DNA of 64,000 nucleotides from assembly GCA_903822825.1 (NCBI GenBank), contig CAIJQQ010000060.1, forward strand, positions 179,791-243,790, given 5' to 3'. Below are positions 57,052 through 64,000 of the stretch, one piece after another (position 1 is the first letter of the stretch; every line of letters starts with the position of its first letter). The DNA is from an uncultured Burkholderiales bacterium (GTDB taxonomy: Bacteria; Pseudomonadota; Gammaproteobacteria; Burkholderiales; Burkholderiaceae_C). The position numbers and the translations under genes are program-made. Under the pieces are notes generated by a model that was not told the DNA's origin, ran no database searches, and was given only the letters and a program-made list of their open reading frames with translations.

Positions 57052-57065
57052 ATTGTCGACACAAT
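57052..57065. promoter_or_regulatory. candidate GntR operator 2
   Basis: ATTGTCGACACAAT is a perfect 5-bp inverted repeat around CGAC, 7 bp from operator 1. It fits the TTGT-N-ACAA style seen with FCD-type GntR regulators. Operator identity is inferred from position and symmetry. Confidence 0.65.
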
Positions 57066-57146
57066 GGCAGGGTTGATGCCCTTTTTTGGAGGCAGCTCCT
57101 GTACCATCGGGCATCCATTCCCAGCGTTCAACAGCACGCCATTCGC

Positions 57147-57806
57147 ATGACCTCCCCGGCCGACAAACCCGAGCAAAACCTCCCCATGTGGGTGGCGGAG
57201 CAGCTCAAGCAATGGATCTACACAGGTGAATTGGCGCCTGGCTCGCGGCTCAACGAAGCCGCGCTGGCCCTGCGCATGGGCACAAGCCGTGGCCCGGTGC
57301 GCGAAGCAATCCGCATCCTCAGTGGGCAGGGCCTGGTCACCGCCGTGGTCAACCGGGGCGTGTTCGTGCGGCAGTTTTCGCTGCGAGAAATGCTCGAGAC
57401 CTACGAGCTGCGCGCCATGGTGTTTGGCTTTGGGGCCGAGCACGCCAGCGAACACCTGGCCGAGGCCGACAAGCTGCAATTTGAAGAGTTGCTCCAAGGC
57501 ATGGACGAAGCCTGCGAGCAGGAAGACGGCAGCCGTTACTACGAGCTGAACCTGCGCTTTCACCAACTGATCATGCGCCTGTCAGGCAACCAGCGCGCCC
57601 AGGCCGCGTATGACGATTACGTCAAGGAGCTGCACCTCTTCAGGCGCAAATACTTCAATGCCCCGGGCAACATGCGCCGCTCCAACATCGAGCACCGCCA
57701 GATCTACGACGCCATCGTCAAAGGCGCCAACAGCAAGGCCCGGTCAGCGGCTGAAAAGCATGTGCTCGAAGGGCGGCAGAGGTTGATGCGGAGTATGGAT
57801 GTTTGA
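57147..57806 (+). CDS. GntR-family (FadR/FCD subfamily) transcriptional regulator
   Basis: 219 residues from ATG 57147 (MTSPADKPEQ). The winged helix has GSRLNEAALALRMGTSRGPVREAIRIL at about 34-60; the all-helical FCD ligand-binding domain follows (TYELRAMVFGFGAEHAS, NLRFHQLIMRLSGN). It probably represses the divergent catabolic operon until its acid ligand or a CoA intermediate is present. The start has no strong Shine-Dalgarno. Confidence 0.92.
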   Translation: MTSPADKPEQNLPMWVAEQLKQWIYTGELAPGSRLNEAALALRMGTSRGPVREAIRILSGQGLVTAVVNRGVFVRQFSLREMLETYELRAMVFGFGAEHASEHLAEADKLQFEELLQGMDEACEQEDGSRYYELNLRFHQLIMRLSGNQRAQAAYDDYVKELHLFRRKYFNAPGNMRRSNIEHRQIYDAIVKGANSKARSAAEKHVLEGRQRLMRSMDV

Positions 57807-57828
57807 GTCAGTGCTCTAAGCACCCCAT

Positions 57829-57862
57829 GGAAAAGACGAAAGGCCGCATGTAGCGGCCTTTC
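57829..57862 (-). terminator. intrinsic terminator of the tracrRNA
   Basis: A perfect 10-bp stem (GAAAGGCCGC / GCGGCCTTTC, arms 57838-57847 and 57853-57862) with a 5-nt loop is followed on the minus strand by GTCTTTTCC. It sits where a tracrRNA 3' end is expected and may also end gntR transcripts from the other strand. Confidence 0.82.
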
Positions 57863-57922
57863 CATTTGGTGCATCTTTCTGCTTGTTAGCGTCCAGAGCG
57901 CATTTCCCAATCGACGAAATGT
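57829..57922 (-). ncRNA. tracrRNA of the type II-C system
   Basis: About 94 nt on the minus strand. The plus-strand segment 57894-57915 is identical to positions 9-30 of the 36-nt repeat in crRNA sense, a 22-nt uninterrupted anti-repeat. The repeat's first bases (GTT) can also pair with AAC of the tracrRNA, around a small internal loop and a one-base bulge. A linker with a small GCAGAAAGATGC hairpin and the terminator hairpin follow. Ends are estimated from the -10 box and the T-tract. Confidence 0.87.
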
Positions 57923-57928
57923 GCGACA

Positions 57929-57937
57929 AATATAGCA
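57929..57937 (-). promoter_or_regulatory. extended -10 element of the tracrRNA promoter
   Basis: On the minus strand this reads TGCTATATT, an extended -10 (TGN-TATATT) located about 7 nt before the predicted tracrRNA start. The -35 region (TCTTAA near 57952-57957) is weak, which an extended -10 can tolerate. Confidence 0.6.
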
Positions 57938-57961
57938 CAATGAAACTCATTTTAAGATTGA

Positions 57962-60900
57962 ATGAGTGAGGAAAAAGCTGTGACCCAAATGCGTTACCGA
58001 TTGGCCCTGGACCTCGGCTCAACTTCTCTTGGCTGGGCCATGGTGCGAATCAACTCACAGGACGAGCCGTGCGCTGTCATCAAAGCAGGGGTGCGTATCT
58101 TCAGCGATGGGCGCAATCCCAAAGACGGTTCATCACTCGCGGTGAGCCGCCGCGAAGCCCGCGCCATGCGCCGCCGCCGCGACCGTCTGCTCAAACGCAA
58201 AAACCGGATGATGGCCACCTTGCTGAAGCATGGCTTTTTCCCACACGACGAATCTGCACGCAAAGCACTTGAGAAAACCGATCCGTTTGTTTTGCGCGCC
58301 AAAGGACTCGACCAAGCACTGCTGCCCGAAGAGTTTGCCCGAGCCTTGTTTCACATTAACCAGCGGCGAGGCTTCAAGAGCAATCGCAAAACGGACAAAA
58401 AAGAAACCGATGGCAGCGCACTGAAAAAAGCCATTGGGCAATTGCGTGAAGCCATGGAGACCACAGGCTGTCGCACGGTGGGCGAATGGCTCTGTGCGCG
58501 TCACCAACAAGGCTTGTCGGTGCGGGCGCGTTACCGCGAAAACCGCATCACCAAAGACGACGGCAAAACCAAGATCGAAAAGAGTTACGACCTCTACATT
58601 GACCGCGCCATGATCGAGGCCGAGTTTGATGCGTTGTGGTTCAAGCAAAGCGAACTCAACCCCGAGCTGTTCCATGAGACCGCCCGAGCAGAACTGAAAG
58701 ACTGCCTGCTCCACCAAAGACCTCTCAGGCCCGTCAAGCCAGGGCGCTGCACCCTCATGCCCGAAGAGGAGCGTGCACCGCTGGCCCTGCCCAGCCAACA
58801 GCGTTTTCGCATCTATCAGGAAGTGAATAACTTGCGCTTGTTGCGAGAGGGCTTGAACGAAGACACTCTTACGCTGACGCAGCGCGACCAACTGATCCAA
58901 GCGCTCGAAACCAACAGCAAACGCAGCTTCACGCAGATTCAAAAGTTGCTCGGGTTCTCTGGCCAGTTCAATCTGCAAGACGAAAAGCGCACCGAACTCA
59001 AAGGCAACAGCACCAGCGCCTTGCTGTCGAAGAAAGAATTTTTTGGCAGCCAATGGGTCAGCTTTAACGAGGCTCACCAGGACGCGATCGTCATGCAGTT
59101 GGTGTCAGAAGAAAACGAAGCCCGATTGATCGCCTGGCTGAAAGCCGAAACAGGTGTGGATGAGATCACTGCCGAACGCATCGCCAATGCACCATTGGCC
59201 GAAGGATATGGCAGCTTGAGTGCCAAGGCGCTTGAAAAAATCCTGCCGGCCTTGCGCGCTGACGTCATCACTTATGACAAAGCGGTGTTGGCGGCTGGCT
59301 TTGACCACCACAGCCACATCAGCCATGCCGCAACTGGCGAAATCTTGCCCGACTTGCCTTACTACGGCCAATACCTCCAACGCCATGTTGGCTTTGGCAC
59401 GGGCAAGCCCGAAGACCCTGCTGAAAAACGCTACGGCAAAATCGCCAACCCCACAGTCCACATCGGCTTGAACCAGGTGCGCACTGTGGTCAACGCCCTC
59501 ATCAACCGCTATGGCCACCCCAGTGAAGTGATTGTGGAGCTGGCCCGTGACCTCAAGCAAAGCCAAGAGCAGCGCAAAGACGAGCAAAAACGACAGGCTG
59601 ACAACCAGCGCCGCAACGAACGCATGCGCATGGTCATTGCCGATTTGCTCAACACCATCCCTGAGCGCGTCCGTGCCATTGACTTGCAAAAAATGATTCT
59701 TTGGGAAGAGCTCAGCTTCAATGTGGCTGACCGCCGCTGCCCCTACAGCGGTGTTCAAATCAGTGCGCAAATGCTGTTCAGCGACCAGGTAGAGATTGAA
59801 CACATCTTGCCGTTTTCACAAACGCTGGACGACAGCCTCAACAACAAAACGGTGGCCATGCGTCAGGCCAACCGCATCAAAGGCAACCGCACGCCTTCAG
59901 AAGCCGCAGCGGATTTTGAAGCCCAAGGCTGGTCAAGCGCAGACATGCTCCAGCGCGCCAGCCTCATGCCTAAAGGCAAACGCTACCGATTTGCGCAAGA
60001 CGGCTTTGACCAATGGCTGCGAGAGGACAAAGGCTTTTTGGCCCGCGCCCTCAACGACACTCGTCACCTCAGCCGTGTGGCGCGTGAATACCTGAGCCTG
60101 ATTTGTCCGCAAGGCACCCGCGTGATTCCGGGACGAATGACGGCCATGCTGCGGGCCAAGTTTGGCCTGAACGACATCCTGGGTTTGGATGGCGAAAAGA
60201 ACCGCAATGACCACCGTCACCACGCGGTCGATGCCTGCGTGATCGCCGTGACCGACCAAGGGCTGCTCCAGCGATTTGCACAGGCCAGTGCCAGTGCGCG
60301 TGAGAAGCAACTGAACAAATTGGTGGAGTCCATGCCTTTGCCTTGGCACAGCTACCGTGACCATGTGCAGCGTGCGATCTACAACATTTGGGTCAGTCAC
60401 AAGCCAGACCATGGGCACGAAGGAGCCATGCACAACGACACGGCCTATGGCCTGTTGAGCGGTGGGCAAGTTCATATTCACAAAAGGGTGGATGGCCTGC
60501 GTGTGCGTGAAGTCGCCGCCCTCAAAGTCATTGAATTCAGCGATGCCCAGGCCTCACCCCGCCACGGTCTGCTGCCCAACGGGGAACCTCGGCCCTATAA
60601 AGGTTACAAGGGCGACAGCAATTACTGCATAGAAATCGTGCGCAACGAGAAAGGCAAGTGGGAGGGTGAAGTGGTGTCCACTTTTGAAGCCTACCAATTG
60701 GTCCGGCAACATGGTCTTGCTCGGCTGCGCCATCCGAAGTTAAGTGTCAATGGCAAGCCGTTGGTGATGCGGTTGATGATTGGAGACGTATTAGCTTTGA
60801 GCATGCCAAACAATCCCAAAATGATTGCCCGCATTACAAAGATCAGCGGGAATGGGCAAATTTTCATGGCCGCACACAACGAAGCCAATGTCGATGCCCG

Positions 60901-61027
60901 CAATCGGGACAAGACAGATACGTTTGGCTATGTTTCCAAGATGGCAGGTTCTTTGCAAAAAGCCAATGGTCGACAAGTCAGTATTTCGGCAATCGGTCAG
61001 TTGCGCGATCCCGGTTTGATCGATTGA
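57962..61027 (+). CDS. cas9: CRISPR-associated endonuclease Cas9, subtype II-C
   Basis: 1021 residues, in the compact II-C range. RuvC-I is LALDLGSTSLGWA with Asp17; an Arg-rich bridge helix lies at 62-82 (SRREARAMRRRRDRLLKRKN). RuvC-II carries Glu526 (VIVELARDL), HNH reads EIEHILPFSQTLDDS with His614 and Asn637, and RuvC-III is HHAVDACVIA with Asp757. All nuclease residues are present; the HNH acidic residue before His is Glu rather than the usual Asp. The C-terminal 250 residues should form the wedge and PAM-reading parts. I give the ATG at 57962, but a GTG at 57980 has a better Shine-Dalgarno (GAGGAAA) and would shorten it by six residues. No csn2 or cas4 is present. Confidence 0.97.
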   Translation: MSEEKAVTQMRYRLALDLGSTSLGWAMVRINSQDEPCAVIKAGVRIFSDGRNPKDGSSLAVSRREARAMRRRRDRLLKRKNRMMATLLKHGFFPHDESARKALEKTDPFVLRAKGLDQALLPEEFARALFHINQRRGFKSNRKTDKKETDGSALKKAIGQLREAMETTGCRTVGEWLCARHQQGLSVRARYRENRITKDDGKTKIEKSYDLYIDRAMIEAEFDALWFKQSELNPELFHETARAELKDCLLHQRPLRPVKPGRCTLMPEEERAPLALPSQQRFRIYQEVNNLRLLREGLNEDTLTLTQRDQLIQALETNSKRSFTQIQKLLGFSGQFNLQDEKRTELKGNSTSALLSKKEFFGSQWVSFNEAHQDAIVMQLVSEENEARLIAWLKAETGVDEITAERIANAPLAEGYGSLSAKALEKILPALRADVITYDKAVLAAGFDHHSHISHAATGEILPDLPYYGQYLQRHVGFGTGKPEDPAEKRYGKIANPTVHIGLNQVRTVVNALINRYGHPSEVIVELARDLKQSQEQRKDEQKRQADNQRRNERMRMVIADLLNTIPERVRAIDLQKMILWEELSFNVADRRCPYSGVQISAQMLFSDQVEIEHILPFSQTLDDSLNNKTVAMRQANRIKGNRTPSEAAADFEAQGWSSADMLQRASLMPKGKRYRFAQDGFDQWLREDKGFLARALNDTRHLSRVAREYLSLICPQGTRVIPGRMTAMLRAKFGLNDILGLDGEKNRNDHRHHAVDACVIAVTDQGLLQRFAQASASAREKQLNKLVESMPLPWHSYRDHVQRAIYNIWVSHKPDHGHEGAMHNDTAYGLLSGGQVHIHKRVDGLRVREVAALKVIEFSDAQASPRHGLLPNGEPRPYKGYKGDSNYCIEIVRNEKGKWEGEVVSTFEAYQLVRQHGLARLRHPKLSVNGKPLVMRLMIGDVLALSMPNNPKMIARITKISGNGQIFMAAHNEANVDARNRDKTDTFGYVSKMAGSLQKANGRQVSISAIGQLRDPGLID

Positions 61028-61036
61028 TTCACAAAA

Positions 61037-61052
61037 GTATCTAAATGGATAC
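61037..61052. promoter_or_regulatory. palindrome over the toxin start codon (candidate autoregulatory operator)
   Basis: GTATC-TAAATG-GATAC is a perfect 5-bp inverted repeat with a 6-bp spacer. It covers the toxin ATG (61045-61047) and lies 10-25 bp after the cas9 stop. HigA-type antitoxins bind palindromes at their own promoter or start, so this suggests an independently regulated unit. Binding is inferred. Confidence 0.55.
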
Positions 61053-61368
61053 AATCAACCCGTTCCGGCTTTCCGAAACAGCGACCTTCAGCCGCTGGCT
61101 GACTGGGTTGAAAGACTACCGTGCCAAAGCCGCTATCGTTTTCCGACTCAAGCAAGTTGCCGCTGGACATTGGGGTGATGTCAAAAGCGTGGGCGGTGGC
61201 GTGTCTGAACTGCGTTGGCACATTGGCCCTGGGTACAGGGTTTATTTCACTCGCAGGGGTGAACACATCGTGTTGCTGTTGGCGGGCGGCGACAAGTCCA
61301 GCCAAGCCAGAGACATTATCAAAGCCAAAGATCTTGCCAAGGAGTATCCAGATGAGCAAAACCACTGA
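61045..61368 (+). CDS. RelE/ParE-superfamily toxin of a type II toxin-antitoxin system
   Basis: 107 residues. The pattern FSRWLTGLKDYRAKAAIVFRL, GDVKSVGGGVSELRWHIGPGYRVYFTRRG and LLLAGGDKSSQARDI is that of the small addiction-module killer family in the RelE/ParE fold (toxin-first, HigB-like order). It probably acts on translation or DNA gyrase; members differ, so the target is not assigned. It starts 17 bp after cas9 with no clear Shine-Dalgarno and overlaps the antitoxin by 17 bp. Confidence 0.88.
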   Translation: MDTINPFRLSETATFSRWLTGLKDYRAKAAIVFRLKQVAAGHWGDVKSVGGGVSELRWHIGPGYRVYFTRRGEHIVLLLAGGDKSSQARDIIKAKDLAKEYPDEQNH

Positions 61369-61645
61369 ATTTGACCCAGCCAGCTACCTTGACAGCGAAG
61401 AGGTCATTGCCGAGTACCTCAATTTGGCGTTGGCCAGTGGCGATACCGATTTGCTTTTGTCTGCGATTGGTGATGTGGCCAAAGCCAAAGGCATGGCCCA
61501 AATTGCCCAAGATACAGGTTTGGGCCGAGAAAGTCTTTACAAGGCATTGAGTGCGGGCGCCAAGCCACGCTTTGACACGGTCTTCAAAGTGCTGCAAGCG
61601 TTGGGTGTGCAAATGCACGCGCATCCTGTGCCACAACAACCCTGA
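61352..61645 (+). CDS. HigA-like antitoxin (addiction-module antidote protein)
   Basis: 97 residues from ATG 61352, preceded by AAGGAG inside the toxin gene. It has the antidote-family N-terminus FDPASYLDSEEVIAEYLN and an Xre/Cro-type HTH (MAQIAQDTGLGRESLYKAL, TVFKVLQALGVQ). It should bind the toxin and repress the module. It ends 16 bp before cas1. Confidence 0.9.
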   Translation: MSKTTEFDPASYLDSEEVIAEYLNLALASGDTDLLLSAIGDVAKAKGMAQIAQDTGLGRESLYKALSAGAKPRFDTVFKVLQALGVQMHAHPVPQQP

Positions 61646-61661
61646 CAAGCGCTGAACGCCG

Positions 61662-62588
61662 ATGTTGGGCCGCATCGTCGAAGTCTCCAACGACAAGCGG
61701 CACCTGTCGCTTTATCGGGGCTTCATGCTGGTGCACAGCACGGGCGAGGACCGGCAAGAGGTCGGCCGTGTGCCGCTCGATGACATTGCTGCTTTGATCG
61801 CCAATGCCCACGGCCTGAGCTACACCAACAACCTGCTCGTGGCTTTGGCCGAGCGCGGCGCACCCATGGTGCTTTGCGCCGCCAACCACAACGTGGTCGG
61901 CATGCTTTGGCCTCTGGATGGACACCACCAGCAAGCCCACCGCTTTGAAGCGCAAATCGCGGCGACCTTGCCCACTCGAAAGAAACTGTGGGCCGCCATT
62001 GTCAAATCCAAATTGCTCAACCAGTCCGCAGTGCTGCAAGCAACAGGAGCTGCGCACATGCCGGTGCAGGCGCTGGCCAAGCAAGTGCGCAGCGGCGATC
62101 CTGACAACCTGGAGGCGCAAGGGGCGCGCAAATATTGGGGCTTGCTCATGGGGCCGCTGTTCAGGCGAGACCAGCAAGCCGACGGTGTCAACGCCTTGCT
62201 CAACTATGGCTACACCGTGTTGCGTGCAGCCACAGCGCGTGCTGTGGTGGCGGCAGGCTTGCATCCCAGCTTGGGCTTGCACCACAGCCACGACAACAAC
62301 GCCATGCGTTTGGTGGACGATTTGATGGAGCCGTTTCGTCCTGTGATCGACTGGACGGTGTGGCAGCTTCAAAATAGTGGCCCGTGCGTGGTCAATGCAG
62401 ATACCAAACGTGCGTTGGTGCAAAGTCTTTACCAAGACCTGCTCACAGATGGGGGCCGCACCCCGGTGCTGGTGGCCGTGCAAAAGCTCAGCACTTCACT
62501 GGCGCAAGTGCTTTTGAACGAACGTCAGACTTTGGATTTGCCACTGCCCGGTGTGCCCGTTCGGCATGTTGCCGAGCCGGATGATTGA
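61662..62588 (+). CDS. cas1: CRISPR-associated integrase Cas1 (type II)
   Basis: 308 residues. The Cas1 fold is clear: an N-terminal beta domain (MLGRIVEVSN...HLSLYRGFMLVH) and a helical C-terminal catalytic domain with Glu151 (NLEAQGARKYW), the His207-His210 cluster (LGLHHSHDNNAMRLVDD) and the following acidic run at Asp219/Asp220/Glu223. It integrates new spacers with Cas2. No strong Shine-Dalgarno is seen at the ATG; coupling to upstream translation is possible. Confidence 0.95.
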   Translation: MLGRIVEVSNDKRHLSLYRGFMLVHSTGEDRQEVGRVPLDDIAALIANAHGLSYTNNLLVALAERGAPMVLCAANHNVVGMLWPLDGHHQQAHRFEAQIAATLPTRKKLWAAIVKSKLLNQSAVLQATGAAHMPVQALAKQVRSGDPDNLEAQGARKYWGLLMGPLFRRDQQADGVNALLNYGYTVLRAATARAVVAAGLHPSLGLHHSHDNNAMRLVDDLMEPFRPVIDWTVWQLQNSGPCVVNADTKRALVQSLYQDLLTDGGRTPVLVAVQKLSTSLAQVLLNERQTLDLPLPGVPVRHVAEPDD

Positions 62589-62593
62589 GCGCC

Positions 62594-62923
62594 ATGCTCA
62601 GCGGGTACCGACTCATGTGGATGCTGGTGATGTTCGACTTGCCCGTGGTCACGGCCCCCGAGCGTGCAGCGGCGACCCAGTTCAGGCTGAGCTTGCTCGA
62701 CATGGGTTTCAGCCGATCACAGCTGAGCGTGTACATGCGCTTTTGCACCAGCCATGCGCAAGTGCAGACTTATTGCCAACGCGTGGAAGCGGCTTTGCCC
62801 AAGGGTGGGCAAGTCAACGTTTTGCAAATGACCGACAAACAGTATGAGCGGATCATCAGTTTTCAAGGCAGACGCAAAGAGCCGGCGAAAAAAACACCAG
62901 ATCAGTTCGACTTGTTCGGATAG
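62594..62923 (+). CDS. cas2: CRISPR-associated protein Cas2
   Basis: 109 residues from ATG 62594 (MLSGYRLMWMLVMFDLPV), 5 bp after the cas1 stop. The ferredoxin-like core with VMFDLP and the conserved early Asp is present. A TTG three codons earlier is a less likely start. It forms the Cas1-Cas2 integration complex. Cas1 and Cas2 define the adaptation module and the array starts 67 bp later. Confidence 0.94.
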   Translation: MLSGYRLMWMLVMFDLPVVTAPERAAATQFRLSLLDMGFSRSQLSVYMRFCTSHAQVQTYCQRVEAALPKGGQVNVLQMTDKQYERIISFQGRRKEPAKKTPDQFDLFG

Positions 62924-62990
62924 GGCGGCGATTTTGAAGAGGCTCAAACCGAAAAAAAACACATGCAAAACAAGGACTTACGGTTGTGCG

Positions 62991-64000
62991 AGTCTAGTCG
63001 ATTGGGAAATGCGCTCTGACCGGAACACTAACACGCCTTTCAACGGCTTGCTGTCAAGTCTAGTCGATTGGGAAATGCGCTCTGACCGGAACCTTGTCAT
63101 CATGCTCGACGAGTTCACCAAGAGTCTAGTCGATTGGGAAATGCGCTCTGACCGGAACTCGCGCCTAAGCGTATGCGTTCGGGCGGTAAGTCTAGTCGAT
63201 TGGGAAATGCGCTCTGACCGGAACAGGGTTACGGTGCGTATGAAGGCAGAGCTGAGTCTAGTCGATTGGGAAATGCGCTCTGACCGGAACAATGCCAACC
63301 AGCTTGGCGCGAGGACCGATAGTCTAGTCGATTGGGAAATGCGCTCTGACCGGAACTGCCCCGACGATTCTGTGCTGCAGGTCAGTAGTCTAGTCGATTG
63401 GGAAATGCGCTCTGACCGGAACACTTATGACTGGCTCAACAGCAACTGTTGTAGTCTAGTCGATTGGGAAATGCGCTCTGACCGGAACAATATCCACATT
63501 GTCCACAAGGCCCTGCAAGTCTAGTCGATTGGGAAATGCGCTCTGACCGGAACTCTCATTGCTTATCCAGCACACGGCAAGAAAGTCTAGTCGATTGGGA
63601 AATGCGCTCTGACCGGAACTACAGGGCCACGGGTTCGACAAGCAGCACTAGTCTAGTCGATTGGGAAATGCTCTCTGACCGGAACCCAGCCTTGCTGCAA
63701 TGGCACGGAAAGCCTAGTCTAGTCGATTGGGAAATGCGCTCTGACCGGAACCGGTGTTGCGCTCGTCCATCGCGCCCATGGAGTCTAGTCGATTGGGAAA
63801 TGCGCTCTGACCGGAACCCTTGTGATGGGTTGGGCCACACAAACAAAAGTCTAGTCGATTGGGAAATGCGCTCTGACCGGAACTTGTCAGTAATGCCAAC
63901 GCGCCCTGTGGATAGTCTAGTCGAGTGGGAAATGCGCTCTGACCGGAACGTCATTCCGCCTGTGCTGGTGGCCGACTTCAGTCTAGTCGATTGGGAAATG
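62991..64000 (-). CRISPR. CRISPR array, 15 full repeats plus one cut by the window end
   Basis: Repeats are 36 bp; on the plus strand they start AGTCTAGTCGATTGGG and end CTCTGACCGGAAC. Starts are 62991, 63057, 63123, 63189, 63255, 63321, 63387, 63453, 63518, 63584, 63650, 63716, 63782, 63848, 63914 and 63980 (partial). Spacers are 30 bp except the eighth (63489-63517), which is 29. Two repeats vary: 63650 has GCTCTC for GCGCTC and 63914 has GAGTGGG for GATTGGG. The tracrRNA anti-repeat fixes the crRNA strand as minus, so in crRNA sense the repeat begins GTTCCGG and ends TAGACT. The leader would then be beyond the right edge. A run of eight A's at 62952-62959 (T's on the minus strand) could end array transcripts. 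I saw no match between any spacer and the rest of this window. Confidence 0.98.

Noticed and set aside
57894..57960. Reading the tracrRNA on the plus strand, in the cas9 direction
   Set aside because: Downstream of the anti-repeat on that strand there is no hairpin or terminator before cas9, whereas the minus strand has an intrinsic terminator and an extended -10 element.
62844..63954. Open frames through the array that encode repeats of SLVDWEMRSDRN-type peptide (plus) or FRSERISQSTRL (minus)
   Set aside because: These are translations of the 36-bp CRISPR repeat and 30-bp spacers, which keep a frame because 66 is a multiple of 3.
62991..64000. A spacer targeting a gene in this window (self-targeting)
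   Set aside because: Reading each spacer against the genes here gave no match by eye; phage or plasmid matches cannot be checked without a search.

Overview
The window looks like chromosomal DNA of a Burkholderiales betaproteobacterium, most likely Comamonadaceae. The evidence is high-GC coding sequence, two Bug-type periplasmic receptors, a fused indolepyruvate:ferredoxin oxidoreductase, the order mnmG-rsmG-lysE-parA-hydrolase-parB, and a minCDE operon. Assignment is from protein sequence read by eye; no database search was possible.

Left part (1-24.8 kb, mostly housekeeping). A truncated acetoacetyl-CoA synthetase and a PduO-type cobalamin adenosyltransferase are followed by a D-lactate dehydrogenase-like flavoprotein, a Tat-exported amidase and a LuxR regulator. 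Two translationally coupled hybrid histidine kinases sit directly downstream of parB. The parA/parB region has its own parS sites: three copies lie inside rsmG and mnmG. Next come the IOR fusion, minCDE, a 318-bp gap with two perfect DnaA boxes (possible origin-linked region), a Spy-like periplasmic protein, a pirin, and the divergent copper pair copZ/copA.

Middle part (24.7-50.1 kb). A CzcCBA-like RND metal-efflux operon with a VirK/YbjX gene at its end is divergent from an OmpR/histidine-kinase pair. Further genes are an old-yellow-enzyme reductase, a class II aldolase-like protein, mltA with a small YkgJ gene, a 40-residue membrane protein, and an operon of a YhdP-like AsmA-family protein, a PAS histidine kinase, a FixJ-type regulator and an NlpC/P60 lipoprotein. 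glnE and a TonB-dependent receptor follow.

Catabolic cluster (50.1-57.8 kb). Seven co-directional genes encode a class III CoA-transferase, enoyl-CoA hydratase, MDR-family oxidoreductase, Bug receptor, class II aldolase-like protein, second Bug receptor and D-2-hydroxyacid dehydrogenase. A divergent FCD-type GntR regulator faces them, with two palindromic candidate operators between. This looks like uptake and CoA-dependent breakdown of an unidentified carboxylic acid.

Right end (57.8-64.0 kb): a complete type II-C CRISPR-Cas locus. The order is tracrRNA (minus strand), cas9, a RelE/ParE-family toxin and HigA-like antitoxin pair, cas1, cas2, and an array of 15 full 36-bp repeats plus a sixteenth cut by the window edge. 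The anti-repeat and its terminator show that tracrRNA and crRNAs are made from the minus strand, so the array is transcribed toward the cas genes. The toxin-antitoxin pair between effector and adaptation genes, with a palindrome over the toxin start codon, is the most unusual feature of the window.
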